The notes under the pieces were generated by a model, which saw nothing but the letters and a program-made list of their open reading frames with translations, did not search any database and was not told where the DNA came from. 64,000 bases of DNA from Bacteroidales bacterium (GTDB taxonomy: Bacteria > Bacteroidota > Bacteroidia > Bacteroidales > F082): NCBI GenBank assembly GCA_023229135.1, contig JALNZT010000002.1, forward strand, positions 62,001 through 126,000, given 5' to 3'. Shown in pieces: positions 38,531 to 47,432 of this stretch; the stretch's first letter is position 1, and each line of letters starts with the position of its first letter. The position numbers and the translations under genes were made by a program.

Positions 38531-39547
38531 TCAGAATGGCAAATCATTGTTGTCAGCATTGTCAGGCAGCTGATGAATATTGAAATATATAATTTGCTTA
38601 ACATGATCTTCCAGCCACATCATTTTAAAATAGAACCAATTATCGCTTTGTCCACTTTTGCTAATTACGGCATTAAAATTTTCAAATGCTTTGACGTGGT
38701 TTAGCACAAATAAAAGGTGTTCCTGCAAAATTTCATCTTCCATACTTTTCGCGAAGGCTTTCATTATCTTTAAAGAATCGCTTTTTTCCAAAGGCTTGAA
38801 AACATAGCAGTTATCCCATTTTTCGTGTTTTAATGCTTGGTCTGCTAAATCAAATCCAGCGTTAACTGTAGATTCGTGTGGGGCATCGTCCAAAGTAATT
38901 TTTGGCACATATTCCATCTCCAGGGTGTCGGGCTCGAGGTAACAAATATTGCCGGATTCAAGAAGCTGGACGATGTGGGTGATGCTGTTTGTGAATTTCT
39001 CGGGGAGCTCGTACGCATCAAACGCTTCATCACAATCGCAATAATCGCCGTAAGGACAGCTCATCGGATCGCCGGTACACAATTCCAGATCCATACCCGA
39101 CGATGGCAGATATTGAACCGGATGTTGCCAGTTGGTCGTCAGCACCTCGTACAAGACTTCGGGTGGAATACCGGCTGGAGCATCAACCAAATCAAGATGC
39201 AGTGACTCAAATACCTTGAAAATCGCATCGTTTAGCTTTTGCCACTGCTCGCCCTGCATTTGAATGACTTCGGGAAAAGCTTCCTGTTTTATTCCAGTCA
39301 GTTCTTCGATGGTTAGATAGGGGATTAATGCCAGTTCGGCCATCACATCATCATCTTCCAAAAATGGCGGAGGCTCTATGTAAGGCCGCTTTGGTGGATT
39401 TTTGGCTGCCGTTTCAAGGTCTTCGATAAGTTGTTGGAGGTACTTTTCCATATCATCCGGTTTTTTTGCGATAATATATTCTGTCGTTTCCGCGAGGCTG
39501 TTGCTTATTAATATTTCTGTTATTTCACCATACCATGTACACTGCAA
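38531..39547 (-). CDS. unrecognised protein inside the cas locus, Cys cluster
   Basis: I do not recognise this protein, up to 338 residues long. It is acidic, with helical N- and C-terminal parts and a central Cys cluster LCTGDPMSCPYGDYCDCD (four Cys in 16 residues), which could bind a metal. The frame opens after an in-frame TAG and its only long start is a TTG at 39547. The first ATG in frame (39451, MEKYLQQL) gives 306 residues. A separate 39-codon frame directly upstream (39525-39644) may be its lost N-terminus after a frameshift. It lies 37 bases before cas4 on the same strand and is GC-richer (one line at 57%) than the cas3 side, so it travels with the adaptation genes. Confidence 0.6.
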   Translation of the reverse strand: MQCTWYGEITEILISNSLAETTEYIIAKKPDDMEKYLQQLIEDLETAAKNPPKRPYIEPPPFLEDDDVMAELALIPYLTIEELTGIKQEAFPEVIQMQGEQWQKLNDAIFKVFESLHLDLVDAPAGIPPEVLYEVLTTNWQHPVQYLPSSGMDLELCTGDPMSCPYGDYCDCDEAFDAYELPEKFTNSITHIVQLLESGNICYLEPDTLEMEYVPKITLDDAPHESTVNAGFDLADQALKHEKWDNCYVFKPLEKSDSLKIMKAFAKSMEDEILQEHLLFVLNHVKAFENFNAVISKSGQSDNWFYFKMMWLEDHVKQIIYFNIHQLPDNADNNDLPF

Positions 39548-39644
39548 TGCTGCTTTCTGCTCCTACGCTGGTTTTTAGTTCCGTTAGGAATGGCAGTATG
39601 GCAGGCTTTTCTTTGCAGATTTTGGTATATATTTTTTCGTTCAT
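39525..39644 (-). pseudogene. short frame, possibly the frameshifted N-terminus of the neighbouring gene
   Basis: ATG at 39642-39644 opens 39 codons (MNEKIYTKICKEKPAILPFL and on) that end at a TGA inside the start of the downstream gene in another frame. Both frames read sensibly across the overlap (…AVYMVW against …CTWYGEITEIL). A single indel would join them into one protein of about 370 residues. Whether this is decay, a sequencing error or two separate genes cannot be told here. Confidence 0.35.
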
Positions 39645-39657
39645 GATGCTGGTGTTC

Positions 39658-39870
39658 TTAATTTAAGGTAATCTGTTGCTCACCCACGTCAGCTTTTTCT
39701 TCTTTTAACACCCGGGCAAAGGTATCGGCCACAGGCGAGATATGCTTTTCGTACAAAGCCCGAAAATGCTCGTAATTGGTAGTTTCCGTGAAAATAGCAC
39801 AACTGTTGATGCCGCGGTTATAGATATGGTACATATTGCCGGCCTGAAGTTTTATTTTGTTGTTACCCAT
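39658..39870 (-). pseudogene. truncated REP-associated tyrosine (Y1/RAYT-like) transposase, N-terminal part
   Basis: The 70-residue frame starts MGNNKIKLQAGNMYHIYNRG and goes on to NYEHFRALYEKHISPVADTF. This is the opening of the TnpA_REP/IS200-like Y1 family (HIYNRG, then xNYxxFL, then the VADTFA region). The catalytic HUH motif and tyrosine, which lie further on, are absent, so it is dead. It lies among palindromic elements like those RAYTs act on. Confidence 0.6.
39835..39862. repeat. direct repeat copy 1 (start of RAYT-like reading frame)
   Basis: A 28-base sequence beginning ATTGCCGGCC and ending TTTTGTTG recurs at 40225-40252. It encodes the shared NKIKLQAGN peptide of the two RAYT fragments, so the pair marks a duplicated element end. 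Confidence 0.7.
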
Positions 39871-39931
39871 GGTGTTGTGGTTTTCGGGTGGATTTGCGTT
39901 TTGTGGGTTTTTGGGGTTTTGTTGGTTTTTT

Positions 39932-39965
39932 AAACCCCAAAGGTTTCAAAAAACCTTTGGGGTTT
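39932..39965. repeat. REP-like perfect palindrome
   Basis: AAACCCCAAAGGTTT (39932-39946) and its exact complement (39951-39965) form a 15-bp stem with a 4-base loop. G/T-rich sequence flanks it. It lies beside RAYT fragments, as REP elements often do, and could also act as a transcription attenuator inside the cas operon. Confidence 0.7.
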
Positions 39966-39985
39966 GGGGAGACAAAAACACTCCT

Positions 39986-40141
39986 AACACCGTAGAAATC
40001 AGCTACCATTTGAGTGGTAAATTTATATTCTCCTTCAAATAGCATTCCGGTTAAGCCAATGTATTCTTGGATCTTTTCGAGTGCAAACCGGTTATCTAGT
40101 ATGTTTTGTCTGTCAATAGTTGAATGCGTTAAGGCCTTCAT
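39986..40141 (-). pseudogene. N-terminal fragment of a possible RhuM/virulence-type DNA-binding protein
   Basis: About 52 residues (NRFALEKIQEYIGLTGMLF, then EGEYKFTTQMVADFYGV) look like the start of a Bacteroidota DNA-binding protein family sometimes annotated RhuM-like or virulence protein. The frame then runs into translated REP palindrome sequence, so the original gene is cut at the palindrome. Family assignment is from memory of the pattern and uncertain; that it is a truncated remnant is better supported. Confidence 0.35.
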
Positions 40142-40260
40142 TGCTTATTCCTTTCACGAAAATTTATAATTAGTAAATGACTTCTTCCACAAGGATTGCC
40201 AACATGCTTGTAAATGGGACACCAATTGCCGGCCTGAAGTTTTATTTTGTTGATGGACAT
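40138..40260 (-). pseudogene. second, decayed RAYT-like N-terminal fragment
   Basis: The frame begins MSINKIKLQAGNWCPIYKHV, a degenerate copy of the start of the fragment at 39658-39870, and stops after 40 codons. It marks a second insertion or a duplication of the same kind of element. Confidence 0.45.
40225..40252. repeat. direct repeat copy 2
   Basis: Second copy of the 28-base repeat at 39835-39862, same orientation, 390 bases apart. Confidence 0.7.
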
Positions 40261-40312
40261 GGGGTTGGGGGTTTTTGGTGTTTTTGTGTTTCGTGGGTTT
40301 TGGGTTTTTATT

Positions 40313-40345
40313 AACCCCAAAAGTTTTTTTGAAACCTTTGGGGTT
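40313..40345. repeat. REP-like palindrome, one mismatch
   Basis: AACCCCAAAAGTTT pairs with AAACCTTTGGGGTT with one mismatch around a short T-rich loop. Same family as 39932-39965. It lies 45 bases past the cas3 stop codon on the minus strand and could also end or dampen cas3 transcription. Confidence 0.6.
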
Positions 40346-40389
40346 TGGGGATGTAATATTATGTTTTTTCATAGTGGATTGCTGATGTA

Positions 40390-42849
40390 TTATAAAACAA
40401 ACTCTGCACCTGTTAACTCAACTCCATTTTCAAATGAGTAAACCTTTGAATCAATTTTATAGAGATTAAAGTAAGACTTTTCACTGCCAAGTATTGGTTT
40501 AATATGTTTGCTTTGTAAACGAAGTTGAACAATTTGTCCAGACATTTTTTTTAATTGTATTTTAATTGATTTCTTTTTCGTTCTGATAATTCCTCTATCA
40601 GCATTTGCTTTTATCAAATCTATTAGCTCAGATTGCAGCCTTAAAAGAATTTCAAAGTTGTAATCTTTATAATTCCATGGTACATAAAACTGTATTTCTT
40701 TACCAAAAAGCTGTTTGTCAATCAGTCGAAATTGACCTATTTTACTGTACATACATTCCTGTATGTCTTTTAGGAAATCAAAATCTAGGTTAGGGCTATT
40801 TTGTGAATGTTTTGCAAAATTCAATTCCGATTGTATGCGATTGAAGAATTCTTTTTGCACATTTAACAGTTCCTTTTCTTGATACTTTTCATCAAGGAAC
40901 GATTCTTTTGTGAACCTAATGATTTCTTCATCTTTTCCTCGATAAATTAATTTTGAGCGCTCCCTATCATTTTTTTCTAGCTTTATTAGTTTTACTTGCC
41001 CAAAAGAACCAAGGTTTCCATTGCGATTGCACCTACCGGCTGACTGAACAATACTTGCAACAGTTGCAAAATCTCTATACAAAACTGGAAAATCAATATC
41101 AACACCTGCCTCTATCAATTGTGTTGATACAACAATCACTCGCTTATTTTGCCGCAATCGTCGTTTGGCTAAATAGATTTTTATTTTTCGATGGCGAGGA
41201 GTTAAATGTGTGTTTAATAGGAGTAGTTCCTCTGTATTGAATTCATCCAGAAGTAGTTTATAAAGTTCTTTTGTATCGTCTATTGTATTCAGAATTACCA
41301 AGGTTGATTTTTGTTCTGAAATAATTGAATTCTTTAATTCTTCTATATCAATGGGTTGCTTCTTAAAGTCAATTTGATAACGATTAAATAACTCATTGTT
41401 GAAATAGCTTAGAGATAGCAATGGATATGGTTGCGAATAATTTTTAAAAAACTCTTTGGCTTCTGAATTATTCTTTGGCAGTTCAAAGTTTGGTTGAGTT
41501 GCTGTTGAAATTATGGCGTAGCTCCCAAATTTCTCACAAAACCTGCTTAAATAGGCAACAAAAAACCCATATAATCGAGGTGGTAACGCTTGGATTTCAT
41601 CTAATAAGAATATGCAATTGGAAAAATTTGGAAGCTTAAGTAGTTCAGCGTTCCGATTACTCAATAAGGTTTCAAAAAAACGGACAAATGTTGTAATTAC
41701 AAACGGATAAGCAAAAGTGTTCTCCTGAAATTCTAAAATATTTGCCTCCAATATCTTTTTTTCATCCGGATTGCTATCCAATTCTTCCTGAATTTTTTCA
41801 AAACGATGATTTTCTGATTTGGAGTCAATACGTTGAATAAAATCTTCATAACCTTTAGCAATTTTTAATACCTCAGCTTCAACTTGTTCTGTAATAGAGA
41901 GAAACGGAAGACTATAAATAATTCGCTTAGCACCATGTGTTTTGATGATTTCTGAAGCAAGTGAGAGTAGCATTAAGGTTTTTCCGGATCCTGTTGGAGC
42001 AGTTAATTCGAAAACTTGCTTATTCTCTTTTAATCCTTCACGAAGCTTTAGGACTGCATTTTTCCTGATTTCTGTTCTTAATTTATTTAGTGCTGTGTCT
42101 TGTTTAAGATTTTCCAAATAGGAATCCAGTTGCGGGCTGAAAGACAAAGAAAAGGTTTGAATAGCTTGTTTTTGCTCATCAATAATGTTTCCAATATCTC
42201 CGGCATCAGCTTTATCTGCCTGTAATACACTAGCAAAAGCATGTTGATAATCGATGAAGAAATCTAATGCAGATTTATTGTTGCCTCCACGAAAAGTGAA
42301 GTTTTCTGTGTAGCCTTGTCGTATTTTAGAATTCATTAAAAATTCTCGAAAATTGTCTAAAGGGATAAAATGAAAAGCATATTCAAATATAGGCAAATGT
42401 TGTTCTTTTTCAAGAAATTTAAATAAAGCGTAATTCTCATCTTTAGATAAGATACTTGCACCTGCTCCATTGTAATCAGATGGAGTGAAATCAGGTAAAT
42501 TGCCATGATGTTTTGCTATTGCAGCTGTCAAAGCTATTAAATCGTTTTTGGTTAAGGCCTCAACTCCAAGGAATTTCTTTAAGGCATCCAAATTATTTCT
42601 GCTGGAGCTAAACGCACAAAAGAAAGCGTAAGCTGAAAAATAAGCATGGTTAGCATATCCACTCGTTGCTTTTTGCGAGTCAAGTTTGTTCTGAAAATTT
42701 GGATTTATTTTTCCTAAATCATGGAAAATAGCCACCAACTCAGCAAAACGTGAGTTGGTAAGCTTTTTCGTGTTTTCTATCACACCGAGAACATGATTTA
42801 ATAACAATTTGTTAGGATGTGATTTTAGTGTTTTTATATCAGGCACCAT
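40390..42849 (-). CDS. cas3: CRISPR-associated helicase/nuclease Cas3 (HD-type, type I-B)
   Basis: This 819-residue Cas3 degrades DNA bound by Cascade. The N-terminal HD nuclease has H19, HD at 43-44 (IFHDLGK), H68 (YANHAYFSAY) and HH at 114-115. The helicase follows, with Walker A APTGSGKT near 283-290, DEIQ near 416, the STATQP motif III, and motif VI QSAGRCNRNG near 600. All key residues look intact, so the interference nuclease should be active. It overlaps cas5 by 16 bases. The gene is very AT-rich (one line at 27% GC) compared with cas4 and cas1. Confidence 0.97.
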   Translation of the reverse strand: MVPDIKTLKSHPNKLLLNHVLGVIENTKKLTNSRFAELVAIFHDLGKINPNFQNKLDSQKATSGYANHAYFSAYAFFCAFSSSRNNLDALKKFLGVEALTKNDLIALTAAIAKHHGNLPDFTPSDYNGAGASILSKDENYALFKFLEKEQHLPIFEYAFHFIPLDNFREFLMNSKIRQGYTENFTFRGGNNKSALDFFIDYQHAFASVLQADKADAGDIGNIIDEQKQAIQTFSLSFSPQLDSYLENLKQDTALNKLRTEIRKNAVLKLREGLKENKQVFELTAPTGSGKTLMLLSLASEIIKTHGAKRIIYSLPFLSITEQVEAEVLKIAKGYEDFIQRIDSKSENHRFEKIQEELDSNPDEKKILEANILEFQENTFAYPFVITTFVRFFETLLSNRNAELLKLPNFSNCIFLLDEIQALPPRLYGFFVAYLSRFCEKFGSYAIISTATQPNFELPKNNSEAKEFFKNYSQPYPLLSLSYFNNELFNRYQIDFKKQPIDIEELKNSIISEQKSTLVILNTIDDTKELYKLLLDEFNTEELLLLNTHLTPRHRKIKIYLAKRRLRQNKRVIVVSTQLIEAGVDIDFPVLYRDFATVASIVQSAGRCNRNGNLGSFGQVKLIKLEKNDRERSKLIYRGKDEEIIRFTKESFLDEKYQEKELLNVQKEFFNRIQSELNFAKHSQNSPNLDFDFLKDIQECMYSKIGQFRLIDKQLFGKEIQFYVPWNYKDYNFEILLRLQSELIDLIKANADRGIIRTKKKSIKIQLKKMSGQIVQLRLQSKHIKPILGSEKSYFNLYKIDSKVYSFENGVELTGAEFVL

Positions 42850-43544
42850 GTTTCTGTTCCTTTAGACGCTTGATATTCATAATGTTCTCCTTCAACCGAG
42901 ATTGAATGGGGGCAATCTGGATAGATTACATTCTTGTACTTTTCAGGCAAATTCCAAAAATCATCTGTTTGATAAGTTGGTAATTTATCAAAACCAATCC
43001 TAAATTCACCCGTAATATCCTTTAAAGTATGAATGTCTGCAAGTACAAATCCTTTTGTTTCAAAAGACCCTTTTTTTACGGTAGAAAAAATTCCATCCGA
43101 TTCCCACTTTATATTAGCTGGGCAATTATGCCAGCCTAATACAGGCGGATAAACGGTCATTTCATCTTTTACGGCAAGTTGGAAATCGTCAAAGATTGAA
43201 TTTGATCGATCATTATTCAGTGCTATTGAAACTAGAAAATTAGGGTCTTTCAGAAACTCAAAATACTTTGGATTGCCATTAGCAGTCGGGCTTATTGCTG
43301 TTCTGCTGGTGAATCCCCAAGAAACTTTTTTAACAGGATTAAGTAGCTGAACTCCATAAAGTAAATCCTCTGACAATTGCGGGAATTTACTTTTCATTTC
43401 TTCGCGTTCAATGCCTAATACAGCTCCGATTAAACCTATCAGAGCTGTTTTGGTAATCAAATCGTGAGACAATGGATTGTTATTTGTTTCCGGTTTTTTG
43501 AAATGACCCCAATTCCCTTCTATTATAAGTTGAAAGCCTTTCAT
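42834..43544 (-). CDS. cas5: Cascade subunit Cas5 (type I-B)
   Basis: This 236-residue Cas5 should cap the crRNA 5' handle in the Cascade complex. The N-terminus MKGFQLIIEGNWGHFKKPET, followed by LITKTALIGLIGAVLGIERE, is the Cas5h pattern, and the family RAMP fold is complete. The start overlaps the cas7 stop by four bases, and the 3' end overlaps cas3 by 16, so these three genes are translationally linked. Confidence 0.92.
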   Translation of the reverse strand: MKGFQLIIEGNWGHFKKPETNNNPLSHDLITKTALIGLIGAVLGIEREEMKSKFPQLSEDLLYGVQLLNPVKKVSWGFTSRTAISPTANGNPKYFEFLKDPNFLVSIALNNDRSNSIFDDFQLAVKDEMTVYPPVLGWHNCPANIKWESDGIFSTVKKGSFETKGFVLADIHTLKDITGEFRIGFDKLPTYQTDDFWNLPEKYKNVIYPDCPHSISVEGEHYEYQASKGTETWCLI

Positions 43545-44488
43545 AAAGCAATGGCTTCAAATTTCGGATTGTCTTTAAATTTGGATTTTATTGACTCAAT
43601 TTCTGTGTAGAATTTTATTTTTTCTACTTTTTCATTTTCGGCAGCTAATATTAACTTTGTGAAATCAAGCTCGTAATCATCCATGCTCCGCAGTTGTTCT
43701 CCTTTTTTGTTGTCTTTGGGTTTTAGCTCTACCAAGCGATCAACACCATAGATTTTTTGATTACCGACTGCATATTCAATTTCGAGAAGAAGAACTGAAT
43801 TTTGTCCAACTTTGCTACGTGAATGCGAACTTCCATCGCCGCTGGTTCCATACCAAAGACCTTCATACATCAGTTTCAAATCTTCTTTTGTCATTCCGGT
43901 TTTTTCAGCCACTTTTGGATTTACCCATCCATGGATCTGAACTAAAGAATAAGGAACGACTGTTGTTGTTCCAATTGAGCCTTGAGTATTAGTGTCTTTT
44001 GACATGAAATGTGTTGTGTTTTGATGCATCCTTAAATTCACTTCATTCAATGAAGGGTTCAGTAATGCAAATTGAACGGGACCTGTAAATTGAACATGTC
44101 CATTTGTACATGATTTTTTATCAACTTTTATTGCCTTAGTTTCATCATCTTTAAGTGTTGAAATCCCACCAAAAAGTCTAACATCTATTTGTTCTTTGAG
44201 GATTTCTCCAATATCTGTTAGATTCTTCGCATTTCTGTTTTCTGAAATCCATCTTAAAACTCCCTTTGAATCAGTTTTACCTGCACCTGTCTTTTCACTT
44301 ACATAAATAGGTAATTCCTTTTCCTCAAAATAGGTGCGGATATACCTTTTTATGCGAACATCGCTTACTAATATCTTTTTCGTTTCCTCATCATAGCGCT
44401 GTTCGCCGGTAAATGGATCGCCATTAGGAATGTTGTACGAAGTTTCGTATAAAAAGAGAATTTCTGATTTTTTTAATTCTTTTGTCAT
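43541..44488 (-). CDS. cas7: Cascade backbone subunit Cas7 (Csh2 family)
   Basis: This 315-residue Cas7 polymerises along the crRNA. Family signatures are YNIPNGDPFTGEQRYDEETK and SDVRIKRYIRTYF (about 17-53), followed by the GAGKTDSKGVLRW and HVQFTGPVQFALLNPS regions. It sits in the usual cas8-cas7-cas5-cas3 order, 20 bases after cas8. Confidence 0.95.
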   Translation of the reverse strand: MTKELKKSEILFLYETSYNIPNGDPFTGEQRYDEETKKILVSDVRIKRYIRTYFEEKELPIYVSEKTGAGKTDSKGVLRWISENRNAKNLTDIGEILKEQIDVRLFGGISTLKDDETKAIKVDKKSCTNGHVQFTGPVQFALLNPSLNEVNLRMHQNTTHFMSKDTNTQGSIGTTTVVPYSLVQIHGWVNPKVAEKTGMTKEDLKLMYEGLWYGTSGDGSSHSRSKVGQNSVLLLEIEYAVGNQKIYGVDRLVELKPKDNKKGEQLRSMDDYELDFTKLILAAENEKVEKIKFYTEIESIKSKFKDNPKFEAIAL

Positions 44489-44508
44489 TGTTAAAGTTTT
44501 TAAAGTTA

Positions 44509-46659
44509 TTAATTTTCAGTTGTGTTTTCTATATCGGAAGCCACAGTCTCCTTTTTTGGGAGTGGTTTAAAGTAACTTTCCATAAAGCCAAAGGCGCATT
44601 CTTCTTTATCGTATCTTGATTTAAATTCCTTTACCTTTTGCGCAAGATCATACGATGTTTTAAAGGTGTACTTTGATTTATCGTGCATAATCAGTTTCTG
44701 CTCGATTTCATTCTTTAGCTTTATGAAATCAAACATATTGCCAATTCTTCGGGTGAGATTGCCCACGTAGTTTTTTTCAAATGAATTAATCTCAAGGCTT
44801 AGGTTTTTTGCTAATCCTCCTAGCATAAACCCAATGTGGTAACTTTCGGATGATGTAATTTCCATAAATTTATCGTTTTTAGTGTTTTGTATTTTTAAAA
44901 GAAACTTTAAATGATATTTTAAATCTGCATAATTATACCTGATGGATTTTTTTTCGATATTTCTGATAATAAACTCAGAGGCTTGAATAAATGAAGGAAG
45001 AAGATAATGATCATTGCAATAGTTAGATGTATAAATTAGGGGCAAAACGTGTAATAGGTGAGATTCATATTTTGGACTGGTTTTGAATACAATATATCCA
45101 TTTTTATCCACAAGAATATTTCCAAGAATATTACGAAAAGAAATTTCAATTTGAAGTTTGTTGAACTCATTTACAGTGCCTAAATCGGTTTTTCTTTCTA
45201 AGTTTATTTCTTTTTCTACTTCATCAATTTTGCTTTTTATTGTTCGCAAGGTGCTTTTTTCTATCCCTGAGAGTTCAACTAAATCATTTGTCGTATTTCC
45301 ACCACTGTCTGCAAAAATGAAATCATATCGATTAAATCGATCAGACTCTTCATTGTCTAAAACTGAAAAAATGGGGTCATATTCTAGTCGTGTCTCATCC
45401 TTTTTGTCAAAAAAGAAATCATCATAGTCTTTTGAACTAATTTCTTGTCCCTTATAGGCTACAGGGTAAACAAACATATCAATGTTAGTGTATTTTAATC
45501 TGCGAAATGATTTATTAAGGATACTCCCTGTATAAAGAAAATCTTCAAATTGTTCTTTATCCTTAAATGCAAAAGATTTAAAACTATTGTGTAGTCCAAA
45601 TGACGGAAATTGAATATCGTTCTTGTCATTTCCAGAGCATAATGTTCGGTAGATACTTTTGCTTGGAATTAAGCCTTTTTCAGTTAAACTGGTGATCTCT
45701 GAATTAAGCTTGTCCTTTAGTATTTCAAAGACATTGTTGAACTGATACCAATTTAGTTTTTTGTCATCTTTAAAATATTCGAAATGGATAAAGACTGTAA
45801 AGTCAGCAAATTGTAAAAGCTTATTTCTTGTTTCACTGCTGTAACAATCAGGGGTTTCGTCCTTATCTAATAATTTTTTAAGTACACTTTTATTTTTGCC
45901 TTTAACAGCTTTTAAATAGAGTTCTTGTAAGGTGCTCAAATTGGATAATGTCTTTTCAATATTGTCATTATCGGGTATATGACTCTCAAATACTGGCGCA
46001 TAAAGTAGTAATCTGTTAAACTTTTCTATTTCCTTTTCAAAGGCGTCATGAAATTGAACTAAATCATTTTCTTGTTCAATCTCTTTGATTCGTTCACTGG
46101 TTTCTTCTATTGTTAGTTTATAGAGGCTGATTTTTTTTGGTAGTTCAATCAGCTTATCATTTCTATAATTTTTTGAAATGAATTTTATTACAGAATCAAC
46201 ATCTTTAGGTTCAACTGTTTTTAATATTTCAGACCTAATCGTTTTTGAAATTAAATTATAAATAATTTCTTCGTACGCTTTTTGGCCGTTTAAAAATGCG
46301 TTTCCTTTTCCTTTTTCAAAAGTAAAATTTCCATAATCTTTTAATCCCTTAATTTTCCCCGATTTGTCTATTTCGCTTTTTCTTGTATAACAAATGTCCC
46401 CGAAAAGATACTTCTTAGCACTTGAATCATTGTCAGAAGTTGAATAACGTAGATAATACAAACTATCGCGCTGATTTTCAGGGGTAATGTGCATGCCTTC
46501 CCAATCAAAAGAAAAATCCTTTTTTACAGGAATTGTAATGCAAATTGGCCAATCGCCCTCTTTATTTTTGGGGCAAGGTTGTACATATTTGAAATATTTA
46601 AGTCTGCTTTCCGAACTGCGAAGTGCTTTACCGATTTGTAAGATTGTGTCTAAACTCAT
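44509..46659 (-). CDS. cas8b: Cascade large subunit Cas8b (Csh1-like)
   Basis: This 716-residue protein occupies the large-subunit position directly upstream of cas7 and has the size and lysine-rich, AT-rich character of Csh1/TM1802-type Cas8b. It should recognise the PAM and recruit Cas3. Few invariant motifs can be picked out by eye; Cas8 proteins diverge fast, so the call rests on position, length and general pattern. The C-terminal ~180 residues look all-helical, as for the Cas11-like domain of Cas8b. One line counted at 30% GC. Confidence 0.85.
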   Translation of the reverse strand: MSLDTILQIGKALRSSESRLKYFKYVQPCPKNKEGDWPICITIPVKKDFSFDWEGMHITPENQRDSLYYLRYSTSDNDSSAKKYLFGDICYTRKSEIDKSGKIKGLKDYGNFTFEKGKGNAFLNGQKAYEEIIYNLISKTIRSEILKTVEPKDVDSVIKFISKNYRNDKLIELPKKISLYKLTIEETSERIKEIEQENDLVQFHDAFEKEIEKFNRLLLYAPVFESHIPDNDNIEKTLSNLSTLQELYLKAVKGKNKSVLKKLLDKDETPDCYSSETRNKLLQFADFTVFIHFEYFKDDKKLNWYQFNNVFEILKDKLNSEITSLTEKGLIPSKSIYRTLCSGNDKNDIQFPSFGLHNSFKSFAFKDKEQFEDFLYTGSILNKSFRRLKYTNIDMFVYPVAYKGQEISSKDYDDFFFDKKDETRLEYDPIFSVLDNEESDRFNRYDFIFADSGGNTTNDLVELSGIEKSTLRTIKSKIDEVEKEINLERKTDLGTVNEFNKLQIEISFRNILGNILVDKNGYIVFKTSPKYESHLLHVLPLIYTSNYCNDHYLLPSFIQASEFIIRNIEKKSIRYNYADLKYHLKFLLKIQNTKNDKFMEITSSESYHIGFMLGGLAKNLSLEINSFEKNYVGNLTRRIGNMFDFIKLKNEIEQKLIMHDKSKYTFKTSYDLAQKVKEFKSRYDKEECAFGFMESYFKPLPKKETVASDIENTTEN

Positions 46660-46685
46660 TGTTTTAAAATATATTTTAAAATTAA

Positions 46686-47342
46686 TTACCTAATCGCTCC
46701 AAATCCAATTCCGGTTGAATTACCAATCCCCACGTTCCATGCAAATAATATTTGTTCTGGGCTGCCTTTAATTATTACCGGACAGATATTTGCCTTGTTT
46801 CCTATCTTATTGTAATAGATAACTTTAACTTTGGGGTAGTTGTATTCCTGATCAAACCGGACTGAGATGCCTTCGCTATCTATACCGGCTTTTTTTAACT
46901 TGTTTTTCAAAGTTTCAGTTAGCAGTACCGCGCTTTCAGCTTCATGGTATTCAAAATGCTTTTCGGTGTTATTTATTCTTCGCTTGATAAAAACTGGACT
47001 GGCAGCTGTGAATTTATGTTCCTCACCAAAATTTGGATCCTCTTCAATGATTATTTCATTTACTATCAGTCCGTAAGCTATTTCCGGCTCTTGCCTAATG
47101 CCCTCAATAATTTGGTTAAGCAGCAGTTTGTCGTGCGTGCTAATAAAAAAATGTGCGCCTTGGTCGAATCTTAATCCGTTTTTTGTTGCTTTCCCGCAAC
47201 TAAGCCACGAAAAAGAGTAAAGAGATAAACCATCGTGAACACTATTCCGGCCAATCCATTTGTGCAATGCGCCAGTCAAAATATATTGATAATTAAAAGG
47301 AATTAATTCCAGTGTTTTTGTTGTTCTTAAATGTAGTCTCAT
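46686..47342 (-). CDS. cas6: crRNA-processing endoribonuclease Cas6 (interference-module copy)
   Basis: This 218-residue RAMP protein opens with MRLHLRTTKTLELIPFNYQY, then a candidate catalytic His in LTGALHKWIG (about 27). The C-terminus is the glycine-rich loop AWNVGIGNSTGIGFGAI typical of Cas6. It should cut the array transcript within each repeat, leaving the ATTGAAAC 5' handle. It is the first gene of the interference block (26 bases before cas8) and is AT-rich like it. A second cas6 lies 1.9 kb away. Confidence 0.92.
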   Translation of the reverse strand: MRLHLRTTKTLELIPFNYQYILTGALHKWIGRNSVHDGLSLYSFSWLSCGKATKNGLRFDQGAHFFISTHDKLLLNQIIEGIRQEPEIAYGLIVNEIIIEEDPNFGEEHKFTAASPVFIKRRINNTEKHFEYHEAESAVLLTETLKNKLKKAGIDSEGISVRFDQEYNYPKVKVIYYNKIGNKANICPVIIKGSPEQILFAWNVGIGNSTGIGFGAIR

Positions 47343-47432
47343 AAGTCTTCCGTTTTTATTCCATAAGGGTTCAATTCAAATAAAATACAGCTAATTTTTT
47401 CAATTCCTCGAAAGGTTCGATTATGCTGTTAG

